From Geodermatophilus saharensis (GTDB lineage: Bacteria; Actinomycetota; Actinomycetes; Mycobacteriales; Geodermatophilaceae): a DNA stretch of 64,000 bases. Positions 24,093 to 32,344 of this stretch are shown in pieces. The notes below the pieces were generated by a model that searched no databases, had not been told where the DNA came from, and saw only the letters and a program-made list of their open reading frames with translations. Both the position numbers and the translations under genes were made by a program. Numbering within the stretch: the first letter of the stretch is position 1; each line of letters starts with the position of its first letter. The stretch covers positions 456,539 through 520,538 of the forward strand of contig NZ_FZOH01000003.1 of the NCBI RefSeq assembly GCF_900188205.1. The letters run 5' to 3'.

Positions 24093-24830
24093 GTGGCCGT
24101 CACGCCGAGCTTCGACATCGACCGCTCGAGCCCGACCCCGCTGTACTTCCAGCTGTCGCAGGCCATCGAGCGCGCCATCGCCGAGGGCGACCTGCCGGCC
24201 GGGTCGAAGCTGGAGAACGAGATCCTGCTCGCCCAGTCCTACGGGCTGTCCCGCCCCACCGTCCGCCGCGCCGTGCAGGAGCTCGTCGACAAGGGCCTGC
24301 TGGTGCGCAAGCGCGGCGTCGGCACCCAGGTCATCCAGCCGCACGTGCGCCGCTCGGTCGAGCTCACCAGCCTCTACGACGACCTGGCCCGCAGCGGCGA
24401 GGCGCCGTCGACGGAGGTCCTCTCGCTGGAGCGCGTGCCCGCGCCGGCCGACGTCGCCTCGGAGCTCGACCTCGCCGCCGGTGAGGAGGTCGTCGCGCTG
24501 CGCCGGCTGCGCCGCACCCGGGGCGAGCCGCTGGCGATCCTGACCAACTACCTGCCCGGGCGCTTCGAGCCCACCATGACCGACCTCGCCGAGCGCGGGC
24601 TCTACCAGTACCTGCGCTCCCAGGGCGTCCACCTGCGGGTGGCCCACCAGCGGATCGGGGCACGGCTGGCGCGCACCGACGAGGCGCGGCTGCTCGGCGA
24701 ACCGCCGCGCTCGGCGCTGCTCACCATGCAGCGCACCGCCTTCGACGACAAGGGCGCCGCCGTGGAGCACGGCCGGCACGTCTACCGCGCCTCGCGCTAC
24801 GACTTCGAGACGACGCTCGTCGGCCGCTGA
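24093..24830 (+). CDS. iolR: GntR/HutC-family regulator of inositol genes (IolR-like)
   Basis: A 245-residue transcription factor with an N-terminal winged helix (LYFQLSQAIERAIAEGDLPAGSKLENEILLAQSYGLSRPTVRRAVQELVDKGLLVRKRGVGTQV, residues about 18-80) and a C-terminal UTRA/HutC effector domain (SLYDDLARSGEAPSTEVLSLE to RASRYDFETTL). It is divergent from iolC, and an operator-like palindrome lies between them. It probably represses the inositol genes until a pathway intermediate binds. The GTG at 24093 is chosen over the longer frame because GAGGAGG (24081-24087) is correctly spaced. Confidence 0.87.
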   Translation: MAVTPSFDIDRSSPTPLYFQLSQAIERAIAEGDLPAGSKLENEILLAQSYGLSRPTVRRAVQELVDKGLLVRKRGVGTQVIQPHVRRSVELTSLYDDLARSGEAPSTEVLSLERVPAPADVASELDLAAGEEVVALRRLRRTRGEPLAILTNYLPGRFEPTMTDLAERGLYQYLRSQGVHLRVAHQRIGARLARTDEARLLGEPPRSALLTMQRTAFDDKGAAVEHGRHVYRASRYDFETTLVGR

Positions 24831-24876
24831 GGGCCGGCCGGCCACCCTCGCCTCCTCTCGCTCCCACCTGCACCGA

Positions 24877-24909
24877 CGCCGCCGCGGGCGCGTCCGTCCC
24901 GCGGCGGCG
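24877..24909. terminator. Terminator after iolR
   Basis: Perfect 12-bp arms CGCCGCCGCGGG (24877-24888) and its complement (24898-24909) with a 9-base loop, 46 bases after the iolR stop. Confidence 0.65.
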
Positions 24910-24959
24910 CTGCCCCCTGCCCGCGTCCGGGTTCGGATCGGGGTCTTCACAAAGTCCTA

Positions 24960-24971
24960 ATGTCCTGACAT
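24960..24971. promoter_or_regulatory. Second IolR-type operator, upstream of the tautomerase gene
   Basis: ATGTCCTGACAT is a 5-bp inverted repeat with a 2-bp centre, and its core 24961-24970 is identical to the complement of the iolC operator. It lies 58 bases before the tautomerase ATG in an unusually AT-rich patch (24940-24982). This places the tautomerase, and perhaps genes after it, in the inositol regulon. Confidence 0.6.
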
Positions 24972-25028
24972 AGTTTCTCGGCATGTGGCCGGCGTCACGC
25001 CGGCGGTCCGCCTGTCGAGGGAGCCCCC

Positions 25029-25421
25029 GTGCCACTGGTGCGCATCGACGTCGTCGAGGGACGGCGCAGCCCCGAGCAGCTCCGCCTGCTGGCCGACACG
25101 GTCCAGGAGGTGGTGCTCGACGTCTTCGCCGCGCCGCCCGGCGACCGCTACCAGGTGATCACCGAGCACCGCCCGGGCCAGCTCATCTGCGAGGACACCG
25201 GCCTGGGCATCGAGCGCACCGACGACCTCGTCGTGCTGCAGGTGTTCCAGCAGGGCCGCAGCGACGCGCAGAAGCGCGCCCTGTACGCGGGCCTGTGCCG
25301 GCGCCTCGGCGAGGTCACCGGCCTGGCGCCCGGCGACCTCGTCGTCTCCGTGGCCGCCAACACCCGCGCCGACTGGTCCTTCGGGCTGGGCCGGGCCCAG
25401 TTCCTCGACGGCGACCTCTGA
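25029..25421 (+). CDS. Tautomerase/MIF superfamily protein
   Basis: A 130-residue protein. The residue after Met is Pro (MPLVRIDVVEG), the catalytic amino-terminal proline of the tautomerase superfamily. The length, about twice a 4-oxalocrotonate tautomerase subunit, fits fused or Tautomerase_2-type members. The sequence ITEHRPGQLICEDTGLGIERTDDLVVLQVFQQGR is typical of that subgroup. The substrate is unknown. The upstream operator shared with iolC suggests a keto-enol step or detoxification linked to inositol-derived diketones, which is an inference. Its stop codon lies inside the first unit of a tandem repeat. Confidence 0.82.
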   Translation: MPLVRIDVVEGRRSPEQLRLLADTVQEVVLDVFAAPPGDRYQVITEHRPGQLICEDTGLGIERTDDLVVLQVFQQGRSDAQKRALYAGLCRRLGEVTGLAPGDLVVSVAANTRADWSFGLGRAQFLDGDL

Positions 25422-25488
25422 CCCCCTGCCTCTGACCCCCTGCCTCTGAACCCTGCCTCTGAACCCCTGCCCCTGAACCCTGCCCCTG
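25416..25488 (+). repeat. Short tandem repeat overlapping the tautomerase stop
   Basis: Five units of 13-14 bases plus a partial sixth: CTCTGACCCCCTGC twice, then CTCTGAACCCTGC, CTCTGAACCCCTGC, CCCTGAACCCTGC. The first unit contains the TGA stop codon, so extra units in other strains would change only the 3' end of the transcript. It resembles a slipped-strand array. Confidence 0.8.
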
Positions 25489-25602
25489 GTTCCCGGGCTC
25501 CCCGCCCACCGCGTCCGCACCGGAAGGAGGGACGACGTGCCCGCACACTCCCCGGCCGGCGCCGACGGCGCCCCGCCTCCCGTACCGGCTGTGCTCCCGC
25601 CC

Positions 25603-26826
25603 TCAGGACGTCCGGCGGCCCCGCCGCAGCCGGTGGCCGGCCCGCAGCAGGACGCGGCCGTCCGCCGGCCGGCCGGCGACGGTCTCCGCCGACGGCCCGG
25701 GGCCGAGCTCGTCGAGCATCCGGTCGACGGTGGTCAGCAGCGCGGAGTTCAGCTCCCACAGCCCCGACCGGCTGCGCGGGTCGCCGATGAGCAGGTCGGC
25801 CACCACCTCCCGGCCGCTGGCCAGCGCCGCGAGCGCGCGGGGGAGCCGGCCGTCGCCGGGTGCGGCGGTGAGGACCCGGCCGAACTCGCGGACCACCGTG
25901 CTCATCCGGGCCAGCAGGCTCGCCGTGGTGCGGCGGACGGTGTCGGCGTACTCGGCGTCGTCCTGCACCCCGGTGCGCTCCCGGGTCGCGTCGTCGATCG
26001 CGCGGAACAGCGTGCGCAGCGAGACCGAGGTGTACTCCAGCGCGTCGAGGCCGGCGCGCATCCCGGCGGTCTCCCACGGGGAGCGCAGCGCGCGCACGTT
26101 GAGCCGGCGGCTCTCCTCGGCGTGGGTGAGCGCCCGGTCCAGCCGGGGGACGTGCCGGTTGAGCCGCCGCGCGTCCTGCAGCCAGCGCGTCGACTGCTCG
26201 GCGGTGACCGGCCCGGCGGCGAGCACGGCCGCGGCGCCGTCGAGGAGCGCGCCGATCTCCCCGGCGAAGCGCTCGACGGAGCGGACCGCGTAGCGGGTCT
26301 GCACCGCCGGAGGGAACACCACGTTGACGAGCATGCCGACCGCCGCGCCCAGCAGGGTCTCCAGGACGCGGTCGCCACCGACGGCCTCCGCCCCCGAGGC
26401 GCCCACGCCCAGCACGAGCATGGCGCTGATCGGCACCTCGACCAGGTGCGGTCCCAGCCGCAGCAGCTGGCCGACGACGATGGCCGCGGCGACCAGGGCG
26501 GCGAGGCTCCACCAGCTCAGGCCCACGACCGCGACGAACAGCACCGCCAGCGCGACCCCGGAGACCACGCTCAGCACCCGCTGCACGCCGTTGACCAGGG
26601 TGCTGCTCAAGGTGGCCTGCACGACCAGCAGCGCGGTGAGCGCGGCGATCAGCGGCGGCGGGTCCTGCAGCCCGGCGGCCTGCGCCACGAGGAACGCCGC
26701 CACCGTCGCGCCGGTCATCCGCAGCGCGCGCAGGACCGCCGACCGGCCGCGCCGGCGCACCAGCAGAGCGGCGTCGCCCACCCACTCGCGCACGGGCGCA
26801 CGCCGGCTCCGGCGCCAGAAGGCCAC
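25603..26826 (-). CDS. FUSC-family (aromatic acid exporter-like) membrane protein
   Basis: A 407-residue inner-membrane protein. About six hydrophobic segments fill residues 35-170 (for example VAAFLVAQAAGL, LIAALTALLVVQATL, VLSVVSGVALAVLFVAVVGL, LAALVAAAIVVGQLL, AMLVLGVGASG, LLGAAVGMLVNVVF). A long helical cytoplasmic tail rich in Arg, Ala and Leu follows. The layout fits the FUSC/YccS/ArAE half-size proteins. The exported substrate is unknown. The GTG at 26826 has GGAGGA upstream and removes a long implausible N-terminal extension. It is divergent from the MFS gene. Confidence 0.82.
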   Translation of the reverse strand: MAFWRRSRRAPVREWVGDAALLVRRRGRSAVLRALRMTGATVAAFLVAQAAGLQDPPPLIAALTALLVVQATLSSTLVNGVQRVLSVVSGVALAVLFVAVVGLSWWSLAALVAAAIVVGQLLRLGPHLVEVPISAMLVLGVGASGAEAVGGDRVLETLLGAAVGMLVNVVFPPAVQTRYAVRSVERFAGEIGALLDGAAAVLAAGPVTAEQSTRWLQDARRLNRHVPRLDRALTHAEESRRLNVRALRSPWETAGMRAGLDALEYTSVSLRTLFRAIDDATRERTGVQDDAEYADTVRRTTASLLARMSTVVREFGRVLTAAPGDGRLPRALAALASGREVVADLLIGDPRSRSGLWELNSALLTTVDRMLDELGPGPSAETVAGRPADGRVLLRAGHRLRRGRRTS

Positions 26827-27124
26827 GCGGTCATCCTCCGCGACGCCACCGGGCGCCCGCGCCCGGCTCGCCGACCGGCCCGGACCCCGTGCGCCCCGTG
26901 CACACCGCGGCCCTGTTCCGCACCGGGCGCCCACCGGTCCCTCCCGGCGCGGCGGGCCTCCCGCCCACGCGCACCCTGCGGCCGGCCCCGCGGCCGGGAC
27001 CCCGACCCCGTCCCGGCCACCCGGCCGGCGCCGTGACCGCCGCCTCCTGCACCCGCCAGAGATCCACCTCCCCGCCATCCCTGCCCCCGGGGCCATGACG
27101 CCCTCCTCCCCGAAAGAGCGGCCC
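26827..27124. other. Divergent intergenic region without clear elements
   Basis: A 298-base spacer between the FUSC gene and the MFS transporter gene. It is strongly C-rich on the plus strand. No copy of the TGTCCTGACA operator, no long inverted repeat and no convincing TANNNT element at leaderless spacing was found. Confidence 0.5.
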
Positions 27125-28579
27125 ATGTCGATCCACTCGTCCACCCGGACGTCCAGCGGCGCCGAGCGCTCGCCGGCGCACAACCGGTTCCTCGTCAAGC
27201 TGACGGTGATCTCCACCCTCGGCGGCCTGCTGTTCGGCTACGACACCGGCGTCATCTCCGGTGCGCTCCTCTACATGAAGGAGGACCTCGCCCTCACCTC
27301 CTTCACCGAGGCCCTCGTCGTCAGCTCGCTGCTCTTCCCCGGCGCGGCGTTCGGTGCCCTGCTCGGCGGCAAGCTCGCCGACAGGCTCGGCCGCAGGGGG
27401 AGCCTGCTCGTCTGCGCCGGGCTGTTCCTCCTCGGTGCGCTCATCTGCGCCGTCGCGCCCAACGTGCCGGTCATGACCGCCGGGCGCATCCTGCTCGGCT
27501 TCGGCGTCGGTGCGGCCGCGGTGACCTGCCCGCTGTACCTCGCCGAGATGGCACCGGCCGACCGGCGCGGCCGGATGGTCACCATCAACGAGCTGATGAT
27601 CGTCACCGGCCAGTTCCTCGCCTTCGCGATGAACGCCCTGCTCGACGCGATCATCAAGGACCCGCACGTGTGGCGGTGGATGCTCGGGGTCGCCACGGTG
27701 CCCGCGATCGCGCTGCTCGCCGGCATGCTCGTGCTGCCGGACTCGCCGCGCTGGTACGCCGTGCGCGGGCGGCTGCAGGACACCCGGCGCGTCCTGGACC
27801 TGAGCCGGGACCCCGCCGAGGCGGCGGAGGAGTACAACGTCATCGCCGAGCACGCCCGGCGTGACGTCGGCGAGGACAAGGGTGCCGCCCTGCGCGACCT
27901 GCGCGCCTTCCCGTGGATGCGCCGGATCCTGTGGATCGGCTGCGGGCTGGCCACGGTGCAGCAGGCCACCGGCATCAACACGGTGAACTACTACGCCCCG
28001 ACCATCCTGCGCTCGACCGGGCTGGGGAACAGCGCCTCGCTCATCCTGACCATCACGGTCGGCGTGGTGGCGATCATCGGCACCGTCTTCGGGATCTGGC
28101 TGATCGGGCGGGTCAACCGCCGGCCGCTGCTGCTCACCGGGTTCACCGGGGTCGCGGCCGGGCACGCGGTGCTGTCCCTGTCGTTCCTGCTGCCGGAGAC
28201 GGGCTTCCGCAGCTACCTGATCCTCGCTGCGATGCTCTTCGTCGTCTTCTTCGTGCAGACGTTCATCGGCACGCTGGTGTGGCTGCTGCTGTCGGAGATC
28301 TTCCCGATGACGATCCGCGGGTTCGCCATGGGCATCGCCGTCTTCGTGCTGTGGACGGTCAACGCGGCCATCTCCTTCGCGTTCCCGCCCCTGGTCGAGG
28401 CGCTCGGCGCCACCGCCACCTTCGGGCTCTTCGCGCTGGTCAACGTCGGCTCGCTGCTCTTCGTGACGAAGTTCGCGCCGGAGACGCGCGGGCGGACGCT
28501 CGAGGAGCTCGAGGACGACTTCCGGGCGCACTCCCCGGCCGAGGTGCGCGAGGCCCCGGTCGGCGTGCACGGCGGCTGA
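27125..28579 (+). CDS. Sugar-porter family MFS transporter, probable inositol importer
   Basis: A 484-residue, 12-helix major facilitator protein. The sugar-porter signatures are FGYDTGVISGAL in helix 1, ADRLGRRG in loop 2-3, PDSPRWY after helix 6, QQATGINTVNYYAPTI in helix 7, and the C-terminal APETRGRTLEELE. It resembles proton-coupled myo-inositol transporters of the IolT type, and its proximity to the iol genes supports this. Glucose or xylose cannot be excluded. The ATG at 27125 is chosen; an ATG ten codons upstream is also possible. No IolR-type operator was found directly upstream. Confidence 0.88.
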   Translation: MSIHSSTRTSSGAERSPAHNRFLVKLTVISTLGGLLFGYDTGVISGALLYMKEDLALTSFTEALVVSSLLFPGAAFGALLGGKLADRLGRRGSLLVCAGLFLLGALICAVAPNVPVMTAGRILLGFGVGAAAVTCPLYLAEMAPADRRGRMVTINELMIVTGQFLAFAMNALLDAIIKDPHVWRWMLGVATVPAIALLAGMLVLPDSPRWYAVRGRLQDTRRVLDLSRDPAEAAEEYNVIAEHARRDVGEDKGAALRDLRAFPWMRRILWIGCGLATVQQATGINTVNYYAPTILRSTGLGNSASLILTITVGVVAIIGTVFGIWLIGRVNRRPLLLTGFTGVAAGHAVLSLSFLLPETGFRSYLILAAMLFVVFFVQTFIGTLVWLLLSEIFPMTIRGFAMGIAVFVLWTVNAAISFAFPPLVEALGATATFGLFALVNVGSLLFVTKFAPETRGRTLEELEDDFRAHSPAEVREAPVGVHGG

Positions 28580-28592
28580 CCGCCGGCTCCCA

Positions 28593-28631
28593 CGGTGCCC
28601 GCCACCCCGCTCGCCGGGGTGGCGGGCACCG
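28593..28631. terminator. Strong terminator between convergent genes
   Basis: Perfect 17-bp arms (28593-28609 and 28615-28631) around a 5-base loop, beginning 14 bases after the MFS stop and ahead of the convergent gene at 28661. It can work in both directions. Confidence 0.8.
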
Positions 28632-28660
28632 CCGCGTCCCGGTACCCGGTCGCCGGCGGC

Positions 28661-29092
28661 TCAGAGCAGCCGGGGGAGCGGGCGGACGACGAGGCGCTCC
28701 TCGACCGGCCGGCCGTCGAGGACCAGCCGGGCCCGCCAGACGCCGGAGGTGCGCAGCGGGGTGATCGGGTCGCCCCGCACCAGCCGGGCGAAGGTGTCGA
28801 CGGCCTCCTCGGGCGTGGCGTACGCCTCCCACCGCGGCACCCGCTGCAGCGGCGCCAGGGACTCGATGCGGTACGGCTCCCGGGCGTCGTCGGGCGGGGG
28901 ACCGGGCTCCTCCGGGACGACGGCGGACAGCCGCGGGCGGCCCAGCACGTACTTCCCGTTCCGCCGGACCCCGAGCCAGTCGTAGTGGCCGGTGGCGAGC
29001 TTCGCCCACAGCACCTCGGGCCTGCGGCACTGCTCGAGCACCGGGTACACCTGCTGACCCAGGACGACCTGGGCGTGGGAGCGGTCGGGCAC
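28661..29092 (-). CDS. Hypothetical protein, 143 residues
   Basis: Not recognised. It is a soluble basic-aromatic protein with YDWLGVRRNGKYVLGRPRL near residue 40 and a C-terminal half that reads like a small alpha/beta domain (YATPEEAVDTFARLVRGD, VWRARLVLDGRPVEERLVVRPLP). No signal peptide or membrane segment is visible. The GTG start at 29092 is supported by a TAGCAT -10 element (minus strand, 29105 to 29100) seven bases upstream, the leaderless pattern used by many genes in this window. Confidence 0.65.
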   Translation of the reverse strand: MPDRSHAQVVLGQQVYPVLEQCRRPEVLWAKLATGHYDWLGVRRNGKYVLGRPRLSAVVPEEPGPPPDDAREPYRIESLAPLQRVPRWEAYATPEEAVDTFARLVRGDPITPLRTSGVWRARLVLDGRPVEERLVVRPLPRLL

Positions 29093-29099
29093 CGCGCCG

Positions 29100-29105
29100 A
29101 TGCTA
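29100..29105 (-). promoter_or_regulatory. Leaderless -10 element TAGCAT
   Basis: TANNNT on the minus strand with a seven-base gap to the GTG at 29092 and no ribosome site between. Confidence 0.5.
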
Positions 29106-29178
29106 GGGCCCGCGGCCGCTGCCGGCCGTGCGCCGCAGCCGGCCCCGTCCGGCCCGGGGATGCGACAGACTCGCCGGC

Positions 29179-29841
29179 GTGCGCGACGGGCTGCGGGAAC
29201 TCGCCGACGGCGTCTGGAGCGGCCCCACGGTGCCCGGGCCGTGGATCAACCTGGTGGTCGTCGACGACGTCGTCGTCGACTCGGGGCTGCGCTGGTCCCG
29301 GCGCCGGCTGGCCGGCCTGCTGCGCGGCCGCGACGTCGCCGCGCACGTGGTCACCCACGCCCACGCCGACCACCTCGGGTCGACGGCCTGGCTGTGCGCC
29401 ACGCTCGGCGCCCGGCTGGAGATGGGCTCCCGGGACGCCGACCGGTTCGAGTCCGGGCGCATCGACACGGTGACCAGCCGGGTCGGGCGGGTCGTGGCCC
29501 GGCTCGCCGAGCCCCCGCGGACCCCGGTGGACCGGCGGCTGCGCGAGGGCGACGCCGTCGGCTCCTTCCGCGTGCTGGAGGTGCCCGGCCACAGCCCCGG
29601 CAACATCGCGCTGTGGCGGGAGGCCGACCGCACCCTCGTGGTGGGTGACGCCCCGGTCAACCTGTCCCGGGACCCCGCCCGCCCGCGGTGGCTGCACCTG
29701 CCCGCGTCGCTGCACCACGACGCCGGGGAGGTCCGGCGCTCCCGGCGCCGCCTGGCGGAGCTGGAGCCGGCGCTGGTCGTGCCGGTGCACGGCCACCCGG
29801 TCCGGGACGCGGGGGCCTGGCGGCGGGCGCTGACGGCCTGA
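29179..29841 (+). CDS. Metallo-beta-lactamase-fold hydrolase
   Basis: A 220-residue MBL-fold protein with the metal-binding motif HAHADH (VTHAHADHLGS), then EVPGHSPGNIALW, GDAPVN and the final VPVHGHPV, which supply further His and Asp ligands. Members hydrolyse thioesters, lactones or glutathione conjugates, so the substrate is not known. The GTG at 29179 is chosen: a CAGACT element (29166-29171) sits seven bases upstream, and the protein then starts directly with the first domain strand. The gene is convergent with the TetR gene. Confidence 0.82.
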   Translation: MRDGLRELADGVWSGPTVPGPWINLVVVDDVVVDSGLRWSRRRLAGLLRGRDVAAHVVTHAHADHLGSTAWLCATLGARLEMGSRDADRFESGRIDTVTSRVGRVVARLAEPPRTPVDRRLREGDAVGSFRVLEVPGHSPGNIALWREADRTLVVGDAPVNLSRDPARPRWLHLPASLHHDAGEVRRSRRRLAELEPALVVPVHGHPVRDAGAWRRALTA

Positions 29842-29844
29842 CCC

Positions 29845-29866
29845 GCCCGCCGGCTACCCGGCGGGC
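29845..29866. terminator. Hairpin between convergent MBL and TetR genes
   Basis: 9-bp arms GCCCGCCGG (29845-29853) and its complement (29858-29866) with loop CTAC. The loop and right arm overlap the TetR stop region. Confidence 0.55.
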
Positions 29867-30474
29867 GCGGGGGGAGCCGGCCGCGGCGCGATGCCGTCCA
29901 CGAAGACCGACACCAGCTCGCGGATGCCCGCCTCGTCCAGCCCGCCGGGACCGGCCAGGGGGCTGGTCTGCACGCCGAAGAGGGTGGCCAGCAGCACCAC
30001 CGCCGTCCGCGTCGGGTCCAGGTCGGCGCGCACCCGGCCCCGCTCGCGCTCGGCGCGCAGGTAGTCGGCGAGCAGCTGGGGAGGCCCGCCCAGGCCCCGC
30101 ACGGTCTCGTCGAGCGCGGCGCCCTCGAGGTGGCGCTGCAGCTCCGGCGTGGCCGCCATCGCCAGCTCGAGCGGGACGACGGTCTCCCGCAGCCGGGACA
30201 GCTCGACGAACACCTCGGTGAGGACGTCGGCCACCGGCCGGCCGCCGGCGCGGGCGGGCAGGTCGGCCATCCACTCGGTCAGCCCGCGCTGCCCCTCGAC
30301 GGCGGCGGCGACGAACAGCGCCCGCTTGTCCGGGAAGTGGCGGTAGATGGAGCCCTCGGCCACGCCGGCGCGCTCGGCGATGACCCGGGTCGTGGCGTCG
30401 TGGTAGCCCACCTCGGCCACGAGCTCGGTCGCCGCCCGGATGAGGGCTGCGCGGGTGTCGGTGCCGCGCGGCAG
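29854..30474 (-). CDS. TetR-family transcriptional regulator
   Basis: A 206-residue regulator with an N-terminal TetR helix-turn-helix (ALIRAATELVAEVGYHDATTRVIAERAGVAEGSIYRHFPDKRALF, residues about 9-53) and a helical ligand domain. It is the last gene of a minus-strand unit with the ABC transporter. The start is unclear: no ATG or GTG lies near the expected N-terminus. A CTG at 30474 with GGGAGG nine bases upstream gives a normal-length protein, while the nearest upstream ATG (30606) would overlap the permease by 89 bases. Three 7-bp direct repeats lie just upstream. It probably represses the ABC genes through the operator at 32345-32366. Confidence 0.8.
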   Translation of the reverse strand: MPRGTDTRAALIRAATELVAEVGYHDATTRVIAERAGVAEGSIYRHFPDKRALFVAAAVEGQRGLTEWMADLPARAGGRPVADVLTEVFVELSRLRETVVPLELAMAATPELQRHLEGAALDETVRGLGGPPQLLADYLRAERERGRVRADLDPTRTAVVLLATLFGVQTSPLAGPGGLDEAGIRELVSVFVDGIAPRPAPPAPAG

Positions 30475-30489
30475 TGGTCGGCCCTCCCC

Positions 30490-30510
30490 GGTCGGTGGTC
30501 GGTGGTCGGT
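30490..30510 (-). repeat. Three tandem copies of a 7-bp unit before the TetR gene
   Basis: GGTCGGT repeated three times (plus strand) lies between the permease stop and the TetR start. It may form part of a regulatory site or may be simple slippage. No function is shown. Confidence 0.6.
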
Positions 30511-30517
30511 GGTGTGC

Positions 30518-31315
30518 CTAGTCGGTGATGTCCCGGCGGGAGAACACGACCCCCGAGACCAGGGCCGCGACCGCGACGTAGGCCAGCCCCAGCACCAGGG
30601 CGCCACTGTAGGAGAGGTCGGCGGTGCCGCCGGCGGCGAGCGTGCTGATCGTGGTGCCCGGCAGCCAGTCGCGGAGGGCGGAGACGGCGGCGCCGAGGAC
30701 CGCCTCGAGCAGCAGCACCCAGCCCACCCCGATGCCGATCGCGATGCCGGCCGAGCGGGTCAGCGTGGCCAGGGCCAGGCCGAGGGTGCCCCACACCAGC
30801 AGCGACAGGTACAGGTCCACCGCGGCGCCCAGGACGACGGGGACGACGTCCTGGCCCCAGGCGGTGGGCTCCCAGCCGCCCGCGGCGGCGGCCCCCGGGG
30901 CCACCAGGACGTTGACCACGACGGCGAGCAGCGTGGCGCCGGCGGTCGCGAGCGCCAGCGCCGTCCACTTGCCGAGCAGCAGCCGCCACCGGCGGGGTTC
31001 GGCGGCCACCAGCACCCGCACCAGGCCGCTGGAGTGGTCGGAGGCCGCGGCCAGCGCCCAGAAGGCCAGCGCGGTCACGCCGAAGAACGACGCCGCCGCC
31101 CCGAGCCCGGACACGATGCCCTCGCGGCCCAGCAGCTCGGCCGCCGAGGGGAAGGAGACCCCGGGCCCGTTCTCCGCCGGTGCGCCGCCCGGCTCGACGA
31201 CCTGGAACACCACGACGTTGACGAGCACGGCGAAGAGCACCGTGAGGCCCGACCAGCCGAGCACGACGCCGCGGCGGCGGAGCCGGACGAGCTCGCTGCG
31301 CACCACGGCGGTCAC
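30518..31315 (-). CDS. ABC transporter permease subunit
   Basis: A 265-residue integral membrane protein of the ABC-2 type. Six hydrophobic segments are visible (WSGLTVLFAVLVNVVVF, ASFFGVTALAFWALAAA, WTALALATAGATLLAVVVNVLV, LYLSLLVWGTLGLALATL, IAIGIGVGWVLLLEAVLGAAV, LVLGLAYVAVAALVSGVVF). A large loop follows helix 1 and a basic N-terminus precedes it. It overlaps the ATPase stop by four bases (GTGA), so the two form one exporter. The exported compound is unknown; TetR-controlled pairs of this type often protect against drugs or metabolites. Confidence 0.85.
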   Translation of the reverse strand: MTAVVRSELVRLRRRGVVLGWSGLTVLFAVLVNVVVFQVVEPGGAPAENGPGVSFPSAAELLGREGIVSGLGAAASFFGVTALAFWALAAASDHSSGLVRVLVAAEPRRWRLLLGKWTALALATAGATLLAVVVNVLVAPGAAAAGGWEPTAWGQDVVPVVLGAAVDLYLSLLVWGTLGLALATLTRSAGIAIGIGVGWVLLLEAVLGAAVSALRDWLPGTTISTLAAGGTADLSYSGALVLGLAYVAVAALVSGVVFSRRDITD

Positions 31316-32289
31316 CGGGCTCCCCCCTCGGCGGCCGCGGGGACGGGGCGCGCCGCGGCCGCGCGGCCGGCCGCCGGCTCGCCGCCGTCGCCGCCGGTCA
31401 TCTGCAGGAAGACCGACTCCAGGGTGTCCCGGGTGGCGGTCAGGGCGCGCAGCGTGATGCCCGCGCCCGCGGCGGCGCGGTTGACCGCCGCCGCGGCGTC
31501 GCCGTCGGCGGCCACCCGCAGGCGGCCCGGCGCCGGGGTGGTCACGTGCCACCCGGCGTCGGCGAGGACGCGGCCGAGCCGCTCGGTGTCGGCCGCGTGC
31601 TCGGGGGCGACGTCGACGTGGGTCCCGGCCCGGGCCAGCAGGTCGGCGACGGTGCCGTTGTAGAGCAGCACCCCGAAGCGGACGACGACCAGGTGGGTGC
31701 AGATGCTCTCGATCTCCGACAGCAGGTGCGAGGACACGACCACGGTGCGGCCGGACCGCCCCAGGTCCTGCAGCAGGGCGCGGATCTCGACGATGCCGGC
31801 GGGGTCGAGGCCGTTGGTGGGCTCGTCGAGGACGAGCAGCGCGGGGTCGGGCAGCAGCGCGGCGGCGATGCCCAGGCGCTGCTTCATCCCGAGGGAGAAG
31901 CGCCGCACCGGCTCGCGGTCGCGGCCGGTGAGGCCGACGGCGCCGAGGACCTCGTCGACCCGGCTCACCGGCAGCCGCCGCAGCCGGGCGAGGGAGACGA
32001 GGTTGGCCCGCGCGGACAGGCCCGGCACGAAGGCCGGGCCCTCGACGAGCGCCCCGACCTGCCCGGCGTAGGCCCGCGGGTCGGTGATCGGCTCGCCGAG
32101 GACCTCGGCGGTGCCGGCGCTGGGCCGCACGAGCCCGAGCAGCATGCGGATGAGGGTGGACTTGCCCGAGCCGTTGGGGCCGACGAGGCCGATCACGCCA
32201 CCGCGGGGCAGCGACGTGGTCAGGTCGTCGACCGCGACGACGGAGCCGAAGGTCCGGCGCAGGGACGCCGTCGCGACAGCCGCGGTCAC
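31312..32289 (-). CDS. ABC transporter ATP-binding protein
   Basis: A 325-residue ATPase of the ABC-2/DRR type. Walker A is GPNGSGKST, the signature loop is RFSLGMKQR, Walker B is ALLVLDEPTNGLDP, and the switch His is in VVSSHLL. The C-terminal 100 or so residues form the DUF4162-like tail common in these exporters, then an Ala/Gly/Arg-rich end. The GTG at 32289 has a strong AGGAGG seven bases upstream. It is the first gene of the operon with the permease and TetR regulator, and a TetR-type palindrome lies 56 bases before its start. Confidence 0.93.
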   Translation of the reverse strand: MTAAVATASLRRTFGSVVAVDDLTTSLPRGGVIGLVGPNGSGKSTLIRMLLGLVRPSAGTAEVLGEPITDPRAYAGQVGALVEGPAFVPGLSARANLVSLARLRRLPVSRVDEVLGAVGLTGRDREPVRRFSLGMKQRLGIAAALLPDPALLVLDEPTNGLDPAGIVEIRALLQDLGRSGRTVVVSSHLLSEIESICTHLVVVRFGVLLYNGTVADLLARAGTHVDVAPEHAADTERLGRVLADAGWHVTTPAPGRLRVAADGDAAAAVNRAAAGAGITLRALTATRDTLESVFLQMTGGDGGEPAAGRAAAARPVPAAAEGGAR

Positions 32290-32344
32290 GGGGAACCTCC
32301 TGGGTCGTGGAGGGCCGGCCCTGGGGCGAGCCGGCGGGCGCCTG

